This document shows, in pieces, positions 24,105 through 35,701 of a stretch of 64,000 nucleotides of DNA. The notes below the pieces were generated by a model. The model was not told where the DNA came from and made no database searches. It saw only the letters and a program-made list of their open reading frames with translations. Source of the DNA: Ephydatia muelleri (taxonomy: Eukaryota; Porifera; Demospongiae; Spongillida; Spongillidae); NCBI GenBank assembly GCA_013339895.1, contig JABACO010000017.1, forward strand, positions 1,880,749 through 1,944,748, written 5' to 3'. Positions within the stretch are counted from its first letter, which is position 1. Each line of letters opens with the position of its first letter. A program made the position numbers and the translations under genes.

Positions 24105-24700
24105 GACAGCCGCTAAACTGATCAGTTGTTGCCACATCCTTAGTTGGTCCAGTGTTCCGATTGTTGCATGCATGACGTTAGGTCCCTGGTTGGTGCAGGT
24201 ACACATCGACCCTTTGGGTACATGGAACAGCTCAGAGTCTGCCTCAAAGTGCTTTGCAACTCACAAGAATGGCACCCATCTCCACTGGTGAGCTACTTAT
24301 GAGTTGTGGTCACACCCCCAGTGTTTCGGATCCACGCGTGACGTTGGGTCCCTGGTTGATGCAGGTACACATCTACCCTGTGGGTACATGGAACAGCTCA
24401 GAGTCTGCCTCAAAGTGCTTTGCAACTCACAAGAATGGCACCCATCTCCACTGGTGAGCTTGAAAGTACTTATGAGTTGTGGTCACACCCCCAGTGTTCC
24501 GGATCCACGCGTGACGTTGGGTCCCTGGTTGGCGCAGGTACACACCTACCCTGTGGGTGGGTACATGGAACAGCTTGTAAGGCTTAGCAGTTGTGGCCAT
24601 ACTCCTAGCTGTCAAGATCCGCGCGTGGCATTCAGTCTTTGATTGGCACAGGTAGTACACATCTACCCTGTGGCTACAGGTACAGCTCACAACAACTTCA
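24105..24700. repeat. Tandem repeat of about 180 bp, 3-4 copies
   Basis: Each unit contains GTTGGGTCCCTGGTTGRTGC, then AGGTACACATCTACCCTGTG, GGTACATGGAACAGCT and AGTTGTGGTCACACCCCCAG. The middle copies are nearly identical; the first and last are more diverged. Frames are partly open on both strands with no recognisable protein. Confidence 0.9.
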
Positions 24701-24947
24701 TATAACACGTTTTATATTGTGTTTGCTTACGTTTACAAATGATTGACGTGACTATTAAATTAACGCGCGCTTATGACGCCCGCCGCTTGAGGAATGCTAA
24801 GCGTATTCATTTTTGAATGTGGTGCTAGCTTCCAAGCGGTAAAATTTTCAGAGCGGACCGTATGTTTATCGGTCCGGGCGGACCAAAATTTTCAGCAAAT
24901 ATTTTGATCCGGGACCAAGTATTTCAGGACCAATATTCCAGTGACAG

Positions 24948-25990
24948 GCTTCTCATTTTAAATGAAAAGGGTGGGGGGTAGGGGGGATGGGGAATGGAGC
25001 AATGCAGATCGTACTGATTGATACCTAGGCACTGCACTGATTGATCGATCATGTGCATGCATGCATGTAGATTAGGCCATTCCAAATGTGATAATAGATT
25101 CCCGTCCGGACCTTTTTCCAAAACCCATGCGGGCGGGCGGCTATTATCCATTATTTACATATAATTTATTAATATATTAATTTCTATCTATCTTACATCA
25201 TCAGGCGTGCAAGCAAAAGGTGGCAGAACTGAAAAATGATGGCGCTGTATATTTGGAGCTGTATCTGCTGTTGTCTGAGGCGCTTTGGGCCTAGAAATAC
25301 GCAAGTCTTTTCTATTAAAGCGCTCTTATTTAAATGGCGGAAATCTTGGACTACACTCAGTATGATGATGCGTGCATGTGTTATGCGTTGATGTTGATTT
25401 TTGTGCATTTGCATTATTTGAAATGCATCTCTTGACAAGGATAGATCAACTTCTGGAACATCCTCTGAGGGAAAATCCACCTCGGTGTTCCTTGAAACGA
25501 CATATTTCAAGAACTGACCAAACGATTTAGTAACTTCACCACAATTTAGGTAATAGTCGCCAAAACTGGATAGATCCTCCTTCCTCTGTCCGACTCTTAT
25601 ACTTCTTATAATATTAAATACTTATTCATATAACTGATATATGGTTAGGTTTTCCTCGGCATATAAAATAGCCCAACTCAGCACTGTTGTATGGCAACAT
25701 GTACATTCGTCGTACACGGACACGTTAATTAACATCTCAAACAAATAAGTATTCCGATAAATATTCAAATAAATATTCCGATAATTAGAATAATGGACAT
25801 AGGGACATTACACGGGTAGCCTATAATGACGCGGGCGGAGGACGGGAAACTATTATCACATTTGGAATGGCCTTACATCCTTACATGTAGATGCTAAATG
25901 GCATGTGTGTATCTGCTCATGCGTTTGGGGAGGATGCACTTTTTCGTTCTACATGCATGTATGGTGTGCAGAGTATAGTGGTGTAAGAAT
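24948..25990 (+). repeat. Dispersed repeat, copy 2 (split by an insertion)
   Basis: Matches 15836-16025. The left part ends at ATGTAGATTA (25074) and the right part resumes at TTACATCC/TTACATGTAGATGCTAAA (25873 onward). The 798-bp element between them is absent from copy 1. Confidence 0.85.
25075..25872. mobile_element. Harbinger-like non-autonomous element, 798 bp
   Basis: The ends are GGCCATTCCAAATGTGATAA and the inverse TTATCACATTTGGAATGGCC, extending through the TAG/CTA and CCCGTCC/GGACGGG words. It is flanked by TTA on both sides, and the related copy at 15836 shows the unoccupied site. TTA duplication with GG-starting termini fits PIF/Harbinger. The minus-strand open frame of 105 codons inside (25193-25510) has no recognisable domain. 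Confidence 0.85.
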
Positions 25991-26312
25991 AAGCAATGAA
26001 TCACTTAAAGCTAGACTCGCAGACCTCAAACTTTAAAACTTCATAAAGCCAGAGGAGTGAGGGTTGCTTCCGGGCAAAGAAGCCAGCGCCTCAAACCAAG
26101 TTAGCACGTTTATTTTGTTGTACTGTATGGGGGAGGAATCAGAGGCAGCGATATTGCCGACAAATCCAATGGATAGATCATAGGAAAACATATCATGAAT
26201 TCATGACCAAGTTCGATTTCTGTTCTGGGGTGCGCAAAATGGCACGAACGCTTCGACCCTGATTTCAACTTCGCATCATTTCTGAAGTCTTATATTAGCT
26301 CCGTACTCACAG

Positions 26313-27048
26313 CTTTTGGCCAGTGCATAGAGTTTCATGATACGTAAGGTTATATCAATTTCTCCACAGTCTTTCCTTCCAATGGACTCAGCTGTATGGT
26401 TCAATCACGTATACCATGCATGTCAGTCTCGAAAGCGGTTGCATCTCGATCTTCACCTACCACTTGGGGTTGCAAAGGAAAAAATTCGCCAAGAAGAAGC
26501 AGTCAAGGAGCAACAAAAGACACTGAAAGAAACAGACTCCATTGGCAGAGGAAATCGTGTTTTCATTAGGCAAAATTGAAAGACCAAACCTCAAAAGCAC
26601 AAGTACAGCAGTGGTCACAATTAGGGAAGACCTTCTTCGCTTAGTAAATAGACCCAGTCTCCATTTGGTACTCATAAGTAACGTATATGTAATACCTTAA
26701 TTGCATCATCTGCCAGAATTGCTTAACAACAATTGATAATATTGGTCTATAAATGCGCACAATACTCTGATTATGAATAGTTGAAGATACGAGGCTCAGA
26801 GTCCTGGCCACATTGCTCTCACAACGGACAAGATGAAGTTAAGTCTGCTGAATCTTAACACGGCTGCTCTTCGATTTTTATAAGGCAGTGGCAAGCCGGG
26901 AGCTAGGCGGAAACATGCATGTGTTTCTATAGCCTCCTTCCCCAAATCCCCATAGGTAGCAACTGCCAGAGGGACACAGACTCACCGTAATGTTATATTT
27001 GTATGTGACGGAGAGAGTCACTTTAAACAGTGTTCGTTTAGCAATAAG
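26313..27048 (-). repeat. Inverted-repeat arm, right
   Basis: Reverse complement of 20672-21527 without the 118-bp ACAGCTG-bounded segment. The two arms are highly similar over hundreds of bases. Confidence 0.85.
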
Positions 27049-27316
27049 GAGTTGGTTTCGCATAGTAGCCTGGTCGAACTCAATTTCTTCTAGGCAGTGA
27101 CCCAGGGCAGCGTGGCTATCGCAAAAACCTTGCCTCCCCCGTCACTTCAGAACACAGTGCCAACAAAATCATGCATCACTGCCATGCTGCTTTTGGACAG
27201 TAGCAACATTCACAGTTATGAATGAATTCCCCACACTCTCACATATTGATGTTCTGTACACCTGGCATAACTGATGGGTTAGGGTCGAATACAAATGACT
27301 TCCAGCCTTACGACAG

Positions 27317-27559
27317 TCAAAAAGAGTGACTGTCACCGCCAAGTCGTGCTGACGTTACCCAGTGGGAGTCTGACACTATATGAATCTGAATAGTATCCAT
27401 CTTGGCTGGAAGAAATCCATCATTTTGAGCTAGAAGAGTGCTCTGCCATCCATCAATCATGGGGAACTGCATTCTGAGAAGCTCGAACATATGCTCATCA
27501 GTAAGCCAATCACCGCCCACTATTTGTATTTTCATCTCACCTGTGAAAGGGCACGTCCT
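27317..27559 (-). CDS. Ulp1/C48 cysteine-protease-like exon
   Basis: The exon opens at a strong acceptor (TTTTTTTTCCAACAG) and reads RTCPFTGEMKIQIVGGDWLT, then HMFELLRMQFP, GWQSTLLAQNDG and IQIHIVSDSHWVTSARLGG. The pattern W-L-T-D-x-H-M, the LL-x-x-QFP segment and the IQI-x(6)-HWV histidine region match the N-terminal half of Ulp1-like C48 peptidases that occur in many invertebrate transposons. Asp and Cys of the triad would lie in a later exon I did not find. It stands alone here and is probably a transposon fragment. Related domains lie at 54.0 kb and 58.3 kb. Confidence 0.6.
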   Translation of the reverse strand, partial: RTCPFTGEMKIQIVGGDWLTDEHMFELLRMQFPMIDGWQSTLLAQNDGFLPAKMDTIQIHIVSDSHWVTSARLGGDSHSF

Positions 27560-27877
27560 CTGTTGGAAAAAAAAGAAGTAAATCATCAGTTTACATGCAC
27601 ACAATGAAGAGCATGGGGTTGTTTGTCATACGAGTTGTTTGCATAAATGTTGTATCATACAAAAATTAAACTCCATATGGCAGTGATATTGTTTGTTGAA
27701 ATTAATAATGAGTGCCATCCAAATAAAAATGATCAGAAGCTGTGACCGGGTCACGGTGCGTAATTTGACCAGGTGTGTAATTGTTTGTATTATAGGCAGT
27801 AAATACCTCTGCTATACACAGAAATTAATTTACCTTACAAATGATATCTCTTTTTTCAGAAACTGAACAATCCTCCA

Positions 27878-28000
27878 CACTGTTAAAAAAAGGGTGTTAC
27901 CGCAACACACTTAGGGGTGTTCGTACGACTGTTTAGGAATAACACCCCATGGAGTATAATGGTAACCGCTCAGGGGTGTTATAGCCAGCACCCCTGAAGT
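27878..28000 (+). repeat. CACTGTTAAAAAAAGGG-ended repeat, copy 1
   Basis: Starts CACTGTTAAAAAAAGGGTGT and continues with AACACCCC/GGGGTGTT words. It is almost identical over at least 80 bp to 63920-64000. The end resembles that of the element at 30305-35701 (CACTGTGTAAAAAGGG). The right boundary is uncertain. Confidence 0.75.
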
Positions 28001-28666
28001 GTAACCAGTACAGGTGTTGACAAAACATCAATAGTTCGTTTATGCACCGTAATCTTATGATGAAACATCAGTTGATATTAATAAACTATACAATAACAGC
28101 TGAATTGATTTTAATAAAACGTTGACAATCAATACAACATACAACAAAACAATAAACATGTCTTTAGGGCCTATAGAGTTGAGTGCTTCTCGATCTGCAT
28201 GCTTCGGACACAAAAAAAAAATGAAGAAAATGCATAAATGTCAGGTTCCAATATGAGACATGCTTGACCTTGAATCTTGGTGCAGCCGTCATGTTCGCTA
28301 AGTGGATCGGTGACAATAACAACGTCAACTGTACCGATTGTTAAGCTTACCTCGAAAGCTTGCTAGAGCCGGCGTGTCATACGAACTTTGTAAGGTAAGG
28401 CAGGACGACATTTAATGCGACAAGCTAGGTACTTACCTGCCTTAGCAGGGCTCATTATAGTGAGGCAGCGCAGTAAGCGGTAGTCAACTTTGCCTCTTGG
28501 TGCCATTAAGATGACCATCCAAGGACATGGCACCATCCTTCTCAGCCAGGCTATTTGACAGCTGTACACTGTTGATGCCACTTTCTCTTAAGTCATCTAC
28601 TCGTGTAACTATTAATAGTTCTACTGCCATTAATGGATGTGGTGGACCCAACACTGGTGATTTTAT
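28001..28666. other. No recognisable gene
   Basis: Mixed sequence. The plus-strand stretch ending at 28670 reads SLKSSTRVTINSSTAINGCG before a GTAAGACTG donor-like word, so a short exon is possible, but nothing else supports it. Confidence 0.3.
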
Positions 28667-29010
28667 CAGTAAGACTGTGTGTGTGAGGGTGTTTTTTGTG
28701 TCTGTGTTGTACGTGTGTGGTGTGTGTGTCTGTGTTATTTATGACGTATTGTGTTTGTGTGATGTGTGTGTTATGTGTGTGTTATGTGTGCGTTTCTGTG
28801 TTGTGTGTGTCTGTTGTGCATGTCTGTGTTGTGTGTGTATCTATGTTTGTGTGTTATGTGTCTGTGTTGTGTGTATGTGGTGTGTGTGTGTATTGTGTGT
28901 GGGTAGGTGTTGCGTATGTATCTGTGTGCATGTTTGATGTGTCTTACTTGCGTGTGTGGTGCGTGTGTGGTGTGTGTGTGTATATTGTGTGTGGTTGTGT
29001 GATACTGTGT
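28667..29010. repeat. TG-rich minisatellite
   Basis: Irregular tandem GTGTGTGTCTGTGTTGT/GTGTTATGTGTGTG units. Cys-Val-rich open frames here are artefacts. Confidence 0.9.
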
Positions 29011-29552
29011 AAAAGTCAGACTGATTTTTACACAGCAGGAAATTGGTCTATTCTGGGGAGGCTTCCAAACCGGTGAAAGTTCCTACTGTACTGTCCAAGT
29101 TCTAAAGCTATTCCTCAAGGCTGTATACTTGATGAGTTTGACTGCCCATTGCTAACAATGGTGGACTTGTCATTATCTTCATCTTCTGTCTTCGCAGCTG
29201 TGTCTGCGGTCCACAAGTGTACTACGACCTGCTCATTTGTTGGCATCAGCGGTGGTTTGAAGGGTGAGATTCATCCGTCAACAGAGACTATTGATTGTAC
29301 ATTCAGATTGGACAAACATGTTATTTCTTGAATAATAATTATTTTAGCCAACCATCATTAAATACTCGCCATTACTATTTATTATTCATGATCACTTCAT
29401 AGCTGATTTACACCGGATTCGCCCATGAAGTCGATCTGAAAAGCAGCCGATTCACGTGCGCTATTTCAGATCGGAAGCGACACTACTCCAAGTACTGTAA
29501 CTGAATCGCTAATGCCATTACAAGCCGTAACGGCTATGATTCGTTTTTCAAA
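29011..29552. other. No recognisable gene
   Basis: Unique-looking sequence between the TG minisatellite and the LINE tail; the plus-strand frame at 29149-29331 is Ser/Cys-rich without motifs. Confidence 0.4.
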
Positions 29553-30304
29553 AGTTTTTGATTGATTGATTGATTGATTTACAGGTACAAAAAGTACACT
29601 GAGGTAAATAATGGCATGTACATGCACTTATATATTTCCTGCTCGAATTAATACACTTTACAAAAACTTGATAAGTCTATTTTAGACAGGCGTGACTTGA
29701 AGGCATCGAGACTTGTGGCCTCAATAACATTTGATGGTAATGACTTTTATAACTCGTTGCAAGAAATAATTATACTTACAACTGTAGACTGACAAACTAC
29801 CAACAGGTTTCAATTTAAGGAGTGACACCGTAGATTGTGGTAGTTGAAGTCAATGTGAAAAAAATCTTCCATAGGTAAATCTACCAGCTTATACACAATC
29901 TTGTAGCACTGCACAAGGACACAATACACCCTTCTGTGTTCCAGTGACCGAAGATTAAAATTTTGCAGTCGTAAGAATAACACAGATGAGAAAGCCCAAC
30001 TTGCTTACACTGAAAGGGCACGAGGGAAGTAACGCTGCACTTATTCTACACACTTAATATCAGAAACAAGCCAGGGATTCCAGACAGGAGAGTTGTACTC
30101 CAGTATGGAAGAACATAAATTTTGTAGGCTAGGATTAAGATGGATACATCAGAAGTTAGAAAGCCTTTCATTAACAAAGCAAGACGACTGAAAGCCTTCG
30201 CAGCTATACTGATGAGAACACTGGACACTTAGTTTGAGGTCAGAAGCAAATACAACACCAAGATCAGTGACACGATTTACCCTTGGCAGAATACTATCAC
30301 CAAG
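29553..30304 (-). mobile_element. LINE 3' portion with (AATC)n tail
   Basis: On the minus strand the segment begins GGTGATAGTATTCTGCCAAG (GDSILPRVNRVTDLGVVF) and continues with AAKAFSRLALLMKGF and LILAYKIYVLP. These are typical of the region after the RT core of Jockey/CR1-like LINEs (the DLGV and I-L-x-x-Y-x-x-YV-x-P motifs). It spans more than one frame, so it is decayed. It ends in a short AATC/TTGA tandem tail near 29555-29580, the usual LINE 3' tail. It is the continuation of 35702-36724, separated by the insertion at 30305-35701. Confidence 0.8.
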
Positions 30305-31769
30305 CACTGTGTAAAAAGGGTTGTTATACAGTACTGTATAACGCGTGTATTCATGTGTTATGCACACGTTATACACGTGTTATCCGCATGTGTATAACTT
30401 TGCGTATGGATACTCTATACACAGTTGCGTATAACAACTATAGTATAACACTGTGTATAACTTCTGTATAACATTTAGTATAACAATGAATAACGATATG
30501 TATAACAATAGCAAAGAGTATAACACAGTGTATAACATAATTATGAATTTTGAATTAGTCCCTCATTTCCTGCATATCCTCGTTTCCAGGCCTCTTCTAT
30601 AAAGATAAAATCTGTTATAAGCGAGTAAATAGAAAGTACATATACAGGGAACAAAAAAAAAAAATCTACAGAGAACGAGTTCATTCGGCGACGGTGAAGC
30701 AGATGGAAAGGCCATCAGGAAAGTTCCGAGCGCGGTGGGCCCAATTGTCTCTCCTTCCGTGGCGCCTTGTTTTGCTCCCCGAGTGTGTCCAAAAACGCGT
30801 TTAGTTCCTCCGATCTCCTCTTAGCATCGTCCCACTGTCCAGTTCTGACACGTTCAGTTACATCCCTTTCTTGCATGATCTGTTACTTGTACGGATCGCC
30901 ACTCCCATAGCTATAGTGTGGGACGCACGTACAACATTTTTGAAATCGAGCGCTTACCTAGTTGTGCTCGGATTGCCTGCCCTTCTTTTAAATCGGCTTG
31001 ATTTGGAATGCGTTTCAGAGTCCGGTTGTAGTTCGCAATGCCAACTACATAGCAAAAATGATAGGACTCACACCTTTAACCGACAACAAGTATACCTTCA
31101 ACCTCTTCTATGCTGATATCCGAGGCATCACTTCAGCGTTATGGACGCTTGAGATTCTGAGAACAAAGAATTCACGTTACCAATACAAAGCCACACTGCT
31201 TACGCTTCTTGAGACTTCAGCTGATTCTCCTCAGTAGGAAGGAAAAAAAAAGAAGCCGATATAACGTTACTGTACCTGCACAGAAAGTGATGTCCTTCTC
31301 TATCGAGTTGATGTTACAGCATCGCTTTGAGATAGTTTTGGTCGCAACCTCTCATACTAATTGTTATCCATATCCGCTACTGAATATGATTCTCCTGCAG
31401 GAGTAGTGCAAACAGCATTGCCATGCTGCCTAGGACCTAAGGTTCGGCGCGGTCTTCTTCGTCGTCATGGTACTAGTATATCGACTGATAGGTTCTGCTG
31501 TGACGCGATCGTTGCTCAGGGATCTGTTAGAGTAGAAACCTGGGAATTAGCCACTAGTCCCTCAATTTACTTGAAGACCTACGCAAGATACTTCTTCTGG
31601 CTGATAGGAATGTACGGTTAGTTGCAGTAGATTTCCCGACGATGACGCCATACCTGCATGTGGCTTTGAAGAGTCTACGCATGCACGTTACATTCATTTG
31701 AAATGGAAGTCTCGTACGCTGTATTTGTTCCAAACTGGGGTTTCAAAAGCAACTTATTACAGACATATG

Positions 31770-32400
31770 ACTTATTTGATGCACATCAGAATACCGGGTC
31801 TGGCCACTAACATGATTCTATTTGATGCACACCAGCCACCATGACTCTATTAATTGCACACCAGGGACTGCCACTTTATGTGATGCAAAAAAATTCAATT
31901 CAATGCAAACCTGTGTCTGGCCGCTATCCTGATTCTATTTGAAGCACACTGGGTGTGGTCGCTAACATGATTTGATCTGATGCACACCAGGGATTCCACT
32001 ACCATGACTTGATTTGTAGTTTTAACTATAGCTATGCTAGCGGCAATCCTGTCACTGTAGCAGTGTGCATCAGATAGAATCATATTAGCGGCCAGACCCG
32101 GTGTGCATCAAATAAAGTCATGCTATTAGCCAGTCTCTGGTGTGCAGCTGATAGGATTGTGGTATCGACCAGCTGACCCTGGTGAGCATCAATTAGAAAC
32201 ATGTTAGCGACCTGGCCCAGCCAGTGTGCATCAAATTGAATCTTATAAACTTTAGTGTAATAGTGTCTTGGTAGCGACCAGATACATTCAGGATAGCCTG
32301 ATGATACAATCTGATGCACACAGGTCTGGCTGTGGCCGCTATCCTGATTTCATTTGATGTACATGACTCTATCAGATGCACACCAGGGACTGGTGATAGT
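31770..32400. repeat. Array of TTTGATGCACACCAGGG units, both orientations
   Basis: Units of about 50-60 bp (TGATTCTATTTGATGCACAC followed by CAGGGACTGG) run forward to about 32010. They then run in reverse (GGTGTGCATCAAATAAAGTC) from about 32060 to 32300 and forward again. This is a head-to-head minisatellite. Confidence 0.85.
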
Positions 32401-33364
32401 ATGATGTATAGAAGTGTACTGGGTCTTTGCTATAAGTACTCACAAACTTGCTTTTTTATAATGGTCATATGATATGGCCACACCCCTTTATGACATGTAT
32501 GAATGTACATTAACATGACATGTACATATATGGAAAAGTTCATTTACATCTCACAAGTGCAGGTTGACAACATGTACATGTACAGATGTAATAATACAAC
32601 AAATATAAGTTCACATCAAATCTCCCAGTTTTCATCAATGTAAGGCTTGATCCTAGCAGGATAAAAATATATTAAGACATCACATCATGCAAACATACCA
32701 TACATACAATTTTGATGAAGACTACAGTATTGAAAATCTGGTTACAATTTGTGCATGTGTTTGTAGATGTGTATGTGTACTGCCATCTGTGCACTTTGTG
32801 TTTGTGACTTTTTTTAGAAGGACCTATGTATGTGTGTATGTTGCCATGCACTTGGGGGGGAATAGCCATTGTTAATTCCTCAAGACCCTAGCTTGTAGAT
32901 GAATGTACGGGTGTGACAACAGATACAACCCATTAGTACAGTACATGTTGCTTTGATTATTTGACATCATGGATGTGTTTAACTACAGGCAATGCTCACT
33001 CACACACATAGTTTATAACAGAAATAAATAAGAACTTTGCACAATCATAATGTTCTTCTCAATACAACCACTACATGTAAGAGTGCTCAGAAGCCCTATA
33101 TAGCTAGGCGCCAAAACATATTACCCAGGCAGCAAAGAGGTCGGGGTCTATCTGGCAGTAAAAAAAATTACACACAGTGAACTATAAACACTCCAGAGTC
33201 GCACCAAAGCAATGACACTTCAGTCAGTGCAAACAGCCTACAGCTAGCCCATCAACACTCCCCATTGGAAAGGATGCCCCAGTTATCAAGACAGTGGCTA
33301 CGGTAGCCTCATATGGGGTGTGGCAAAGCAGCCATACCCAACAACTGAGCACAGCAACATACGT
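32401..33364. other. No recognisable gene
   Basis: Interior of the CACTA-like element; unique AT-rich sequence without convincing coding potential. Confidence 0.4.
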
Positions 33365-33790
33365 ATGTTCTTCAAGTGTGCGCATGTGTGTGTACACATG
33401 TGTGTGTTTGTGTGTGTGTTAGTGTGTGTATATTTGTGTACACGTGTGTTATTGTGTGTATGTGTGCTTAAGTGTGTGTTAGGATACTAGCTAAACAGAG
33501 TTTAACGGAGCTATAGCAACTCCCTATCAGTATTTTTGGGCAGAGGCTTGCAGTTACTCAGGCTCGTGGCCTTAGGTGGACGGGAGCCTTGTCCTCCCTA
33601 TTTTTGTTACCCTTTGTGCATGGCCAGCTTGTGAGATTATATGCACACACATACACCACTAACACACACGTCTACACACACATACACACTAACACACATG
33701 TGTACACACACATACACACACTAACACACATACTAATACACACACATGTGTACATGTGTACACATATACACGTGTACACTAACACATAAT
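33365..33790. repeat. Inverted pair of GTGTGTGTTAGTGTGTG minisatellites
   Basis: GTGT-rich units with GTTAGTGTGTGTA and TACACATGTGTG at 33365-33480 are mirrored by CACA-rich units with TACACACTAACACACATGTG at 33640-33790. About 160 bp of unique sequence forms the loop. Confidence 0.85.
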
Positions 33791-34342
33791 TACCAAGCCT
33801 AGTAACTTACCCAGGCTAAGTAGGTATGTAGGTGTACGTACCCAGCCCCTAAGCTCCCCAGCTATATGCTTCTGTCAAAACGTGCCCAGTTGACTGATTG
33901 GGGGCCAGGGCGAGAACCCCTCTGAGCTGTGATTCTGCCAACCCCGACCTGTTGGCTGTGAGGAACTCCCGTGAGTGACGCTGGTCACCAGTTGGGAGTC
34001 CCTGTGGCCAAGCCATGCGTGGCTTGTTAGGTCATTTGGGGGAGACTCAGGGGAGACAGGCACCAGATGGTGGCGTTGGCCACACACTGAGTGACCTGCA
34101 TACCAACCCAGGACGCTGGCCCAGGCTTGGGTCCCCAAGTTAGAAGGTCAAGCCTGGTAGGGACCCACCCTGGCTGTATACAATGGTGATGCAGGGGTGG
34201 AGGGTGGGTGATGCAAACCAACAAACAAGCTCTCCTGAAGCACCGGGGAATGCTGGGAGGCTGCCGGGGCATACAATGAACACATGCACCAAATGCACAC
34301 ATACATGTTCTCACTGACACACAGACACACATGCGCGCACCA
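33791..34342. other. GC-richer unique stretch, no gene recognised
   Basis: Visibly more GC-rich than its surroundings (about 33890-34290). Minus-strand frames are open for 80-160 codons but continue into the CA repeat, and show no domain. Confidence 0.35.
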
Positions 34343-34350
34343 GCATGCAT

Positions 34351-34396
<46 letters not shown>
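34343..34396. repeat. CA microsatellite
   Basis: An almost pure CA run. Confidence 0.95.
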
Positions 34397-34398
<2 letters not shown>

Positions 34399-34444
34399 TA
34401 TGTGCGAACACAAACATGTACCACCTAGTGCCACTGAGTAGTAC

Positions 34445-34866
34445 TTAACACTTGATGCACAACACCTAGTAACACTGATGCACACACACCTAGCAACACT
34501 GATGCACACACACCTAGCAACACTGATGAACACAACCTAGCAACATCGATGTACACACACCTAGCAACACTGATGTACACACACCTAGCAACACTGATGA
34601 ACACACACCTAGCAACATCGATGTACACACACCTAGCAACACTGATGTACACACATCTAGCAACACTGATGAACACACACAAACATAGCAACACTGATGT
34701 ACACACACCTAGCAACACTGATGCACACACACATAGAAACTACACACTAAGCTACACTGATGTACACACACCAAGCAACACTGATGTACACACACCTAGC
34801 AACACTGATGAACACACACCTAGCAACACTGATGCACAAACACCAAGCAACACTGATGTAGACAAC
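34445..34866. repeat. 24-bp minisatellite, open on both strands
   Basis: About 17 units of ACACACCTAGCAACACTGAT followed by GTAC or GAAC or GCAC. Because 24 is a multiple of three, long frames stay open (MYTHLATL forward, SVARCVYI reverse). This is not evidence of a gene. Confidence 0.95.
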
Positions 34867-35544
34867 TGAACACTGATACATTGCACACATTTCAGGTGAC
34901 TATGGACACAGACACAGGCAACAAAAGATTAAATTGTGCTCTTAATCGAATGGACTTCAGAAAAGCACAAGTACAGTGAATCTAGAAAACGGCACACACA
35001 AACAACTGACAGGAGCCACAACTGAGTTTTTAACAATCTCACTCTTTCAAAACCACGTAATGGACGACTACTTACGCGCAACGGAACGAGTTTCACTACT
35101 CCAAAGTGTCTTCCAACAGTTCTTATCATCTTCAAACTTACATAACGAAAAGTAGAACGCACAAAACACGCACAGGATCGAATGGCCTTGAAGTGCCTAA
35201 AAAATGGCGATTCAAATCGCGCGATCGCAACTAGGAACAATACAATGTTAAAAAAGAAACGAAAGAATGCAGTTCAACCCCTTACCAAGCGAGAATAGTA
35301 AAGTTGTCCATACAAAAGTAGATTCGTCTGAACGCAGTTCGCGCATCTTCACTAACGCTATTTCACTAGCTTGGAGTCCAAATTCTATTCCGTCATTACG
35401 CGTACAATGATTATTTAGAAAGCAGGCATTAAATTGTTAATAGCTTCAATAGCATTAACTTGTGTGCAACGAATTACGCCCTCGCGGATCGGTAGAATGT
35501 AATTAGCATAGTTGTACAAAATGAGATACTTGTATACAGGCGTG
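34867..35544. other. No recognisable gene
   Basis: Right interior of the CACTA-like element. The minus-strand frame at 34929-35240 (rich in F, R, S and C) has no recognisable motif. Confidence 0.35.
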
Positions 35545-35701
35545 TATAACAACCCTTATTTACACTGTGGTTTTTTGATTAGCACACACTGCCGTTATAC
35601 ACAGTTATACACAATTATACGCAATGTGTATAACAAATACTGTATAACTACTTGTATAACAATGTTATACAGGTGAGTATAACAACCCTTTTTACAAAGT
35701 G

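Larger units (their letters stand above)
21523..24906. mobile_element. 3.4-kb TIR element (CAAAATATTYGCTGAAAATT ends)
   Basis: CAAAATATTCGCTGAAAATT followed by TTGGTCC at the left is mirrored by GGACCAAAATTTTCAGCAAA and TATTTTG at the right. Subterminal blocks also pair: the GGTCCGGAC words, and ACCGCTTGGAAGCTAGCACC with CACATTC. The interior has minus-strand exon-like segments (23346-23592, 22657-22839) and a 180-bp tandem repeat. No target-site duplication was identified. The superfamily is unknown. The left end lies exactly where the inverted-repeat arm stops, so the two structures may be related. Confidence 0.65.
30305..35701. mobile_element. 5.4-kb CACTA-like element inserted in a LINE
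   Basis: Ends are CACTGTGTAAAAAGGGTTGT and the inverse ACAACCCTTTTTACAAAGTG with ATAC/GTAT continuing, flanked by AAG on both sides (3-bp duplication). Both subterminal regions (about 30318-30540 and 35545-35695) are packed with GTATAAC/GTTATAC words, like the subterminal binding repeats of CACTA elements. Taking out the element and one AAG joins the LINE codons as IPFPQYT|LGDSILP without a break. The interior is mostly minisatellites. A possible plus-strand coding patch (30998-31237, with KMIGLTPLTDNKYTFNLF) is unassigned. No transposase core was recognised, so it is probably non-autonomous. Confidence 0.85.

Noticed and set aside
31361-31621. Plus-strand frame as a CACTA transposase fragment
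   Set aside because: No D-D-E-type or zinc-finger landmark is visible, and the codons look no different from neighbouring non-coding sequence.
34425-34869. Repeat proteins on both strands (MYTHLATL / SVARCVYI)
   Set aside because: A 24-bp tandem unit keeps several frames open automatically; both strands cannot be coding and there is no start context or homologue.
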